From assembly GCA_029780415.1 (NCBI GenBank), contig JAKOYN010000039.1, forward strand, positions 1 through 5,683: a stretch of DNA of 5,683 nt. Direction: 5' to 3'. The position numbers were made by a program, and so were the translations under genes. Shown here piece after piece: positions 4,706-5,683 of the stretch (position 1 is the first letter of the stretch; each line of letters opens with the position of its first letter). Under the pieces are notes generated by a model that worked only from the letters and a program-made list of their open reading frames with translations, had not been told where the DNA came from and made no database searches. Source of the DNA: RXIX01 sp003989075. GTDB taxonomy: Bacteria > Pseudomonadota > Gammaproteobacteria > Competibacterales > Competibacteraceae.

Positions 4706-5683
4706 ATGGCTGACTCCCGTAATCTGGTCCTGCAACTGCTGATCACTGCCCGCGATGAGGCGTCGTCGGTATTCGGCAAGGTGTTCGGCGCACTCAATGA
4801 CAGTACGAACGTCATTGCGGGCAAGGTGCGCGATGCGTTTACCGGGCTGTTCGGCGGCGCGGTGGACAGTGCGGCGGCGTTTGAAACGCAACTGGGCAAA
4901 GTCGTCGCCAAGGGGGATGAAAGCTACGCTGACACCGCCAAGCTCAAGACCGGATTGCAGGATTTAGCGGCGCAGTTCGGCATCACCGGCACCGAAGCAG
5001 CGCAGGGCATGGAAGTGCTGGCCGCTGCCGGTCTGAATGCCGGCGATGCCATGAAGGCGCTGCCGGCGGTGCTGAACCTGGCCAAAATCGAGGGCATCAG
5101 TCTCGACGACGCGGCCACCAAGCTCAGCGACTCGCTGTCGATCATGGGTCTGGGTTTTGGCGAGGCCGGACGCATGGCCGACGTGCTCGCCAAGGGCGCG
5201 AACATCAGCACCGCATCGGCTGCCAGTCTTGCCGAAGCGCTGTCTGTTGCGGGCGGGCAGGCTAAATCGGCGGGCATGGATTTGGAGGCGACCGTTGCCG
5301 CGCTCGACCTGCTGCATAGCGCCGGCATCAAGGGCAGCGCTGCCGGTACCTCGCTCGCCGCCATCCTGACCCAGTTGCAGAACCCGGCCAGCAAGGCCAG
5401 TCAGGAGCTGGACAAGCTCGGCATCACCAGCCGCGACCTGGGTGATGTGCTGGACGGACTGAAGGCGCAGGGCGTGAATTCGAACGCGGCTATTCTGGCA
5501 TTCGGCGAGACTGCCGGCCCCGGATTGCGGGCCATGATCGAAAAAGGCAGCGCCGGACTCAAGGACTATGACGCGCAACTGCGCAATGCCGGCGGTGCAG
5601 CGAGTGAATCAGCCAAAAAGCTGAGCATGGATTTTGACTCAGCCGTCAAGGCACTATCGGCGGCGTGGGAGAGTATCAAAGTC
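4706..5683 (+). CDS. Tape measure protein, N-terminal 326 residues (runs off right edge)
   Basis: The frame from the ATG at 4706 stays open to the last base, so the gene is truncated by the window. After MADSRNLVLQLLITARDEAS and a helical Gly/Ala/Phe stretch (22-58), residues about 85-225 carry the tail tape measure core domain (PhageMin_Tail / TIGR01760 type): LQDLAAQFGITGTEAAQGM, GISLDDAATKLSDSL, MADVLAKGANIS, LAEALSVAGGQAKSAGMDLEAT, and the signature GIKGSAAGTSLAAILTQL. Tape measure proteins set tail length and thread through the tube, with this domain linked to assembly and DNA passage. The ribosome site is weak (a G run at 4693-4697). The start lies three bases after the previous stop, so coupling is likely. 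The minus-strand reading frames over this region are codon shadows. Confidence 0.93.
   Translation, partial: MADSRNLVLQLLITARDEASSVFGKVFGALNDSTNVIAGKVRDAFTGLFGGAVDSAAAFETQLGKVVAKGDESYADTAKLKTGLQDLAAQFGITGTEAAQGMEVLAAAGLNAGDAMKALPAVLNLAKIEGISLDDAATKLSDSLSIMGLGFGEAGRMADVLAKGANISTASAASLAEALSVAGGQAKSAGMDLEATVAALDLLHSAGIKGSAAGTSLAAILTQLQNPASKASQELDKLGITSRDLGDVLDGLKAQGVNSNAAILAFGETAGPGLRAMIEKGSAGLKDYDAQLRNAGGAASESAKKLSMDFDSAVKALSAAWESIKV

Noticed and set aside
4642..5578. Several minus-strand open frames (up to 204 codons) opposite the tape measure gene
   Set aside because: The + strand frame there carries a clear tape measure domain. The minus frames are low-complexity mirror readings of Ala/Gly-rich codons.
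1..5683. CRISPR arrays, tRNA genes, insertion sequences, toxin or anti-phage defence genes
   Set aside because: None is seen. The window is filled almost entirely by late phage structural genes, with only 78 non-coding bases in one block and a few short spacers.

Overview
The window is a GC-rich stretch of a temperate phage or prophage of the Mu-like (transposable) head lineage, most likely from a proteobacterial host; the host cannot be fixed more closely from these bases. All supported genes lie on the + strand and are nearly gapless, as in a late structural operon. The identifications come from reading conserved motifs in the translations, not from a database search.

Layout: (1) the 3' end of a Mu gpG / P2 gpS-type virion morphogenesis gene (1-228). 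(2) A 78-base AT-rich gap (229-306), the only real intergenic region. It carries an extended -10 promoter and a perfect 7-bp dyad, at the place where Mu has its late promoter PI. (3) A Mu gpI-like protease/scaffold gene (307-1254) with a strong internal ribosome binding site and in-frame ATG at 760, matching the nested scaffold gene Z of Mu. (4) A major capsid protein that resembles the P22 coat family rather than Mu gpT (1266-2432). (5) Two head completion / head-tail joining genes, DUF1320 (Mu gp36-like) and a candidate DUF1834 (Mu gp37-like). (6) A major tail tube protein, a conserved tail protein of unknown role, a small 87-residue protein, and the first 326 residues of a tape measure protein running off the right edge. 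No tail sheath gene lies between the head and tape measure genes, so the virion is probably a siphovirus (long flexible tail, as in B3/D3112-type transposable phages), not a contractile Mu-type particle.

How it works together: the scaffold made from the internal start would direct coat assembly, the protease from the full-length start would clear the scaffold, the two connector genes would finish the portal end, and the tail genes would build a tube around the tape measure. The most interesting signals are the contrast between a full-length protease start without a ribosome binding site (possibly leaderless) and a strong scaffold start, the Mu C-like dyad in front of it, a recurring Ala-Leu-Asn-Arg/Gln motif in the protease/scaffold that could mark processing sites, the pairing of a Mu-type protease with a P22-type coat, and a possible +1 frameshift site (CTT TAG G) between the two genes that precede the tape measure gene.
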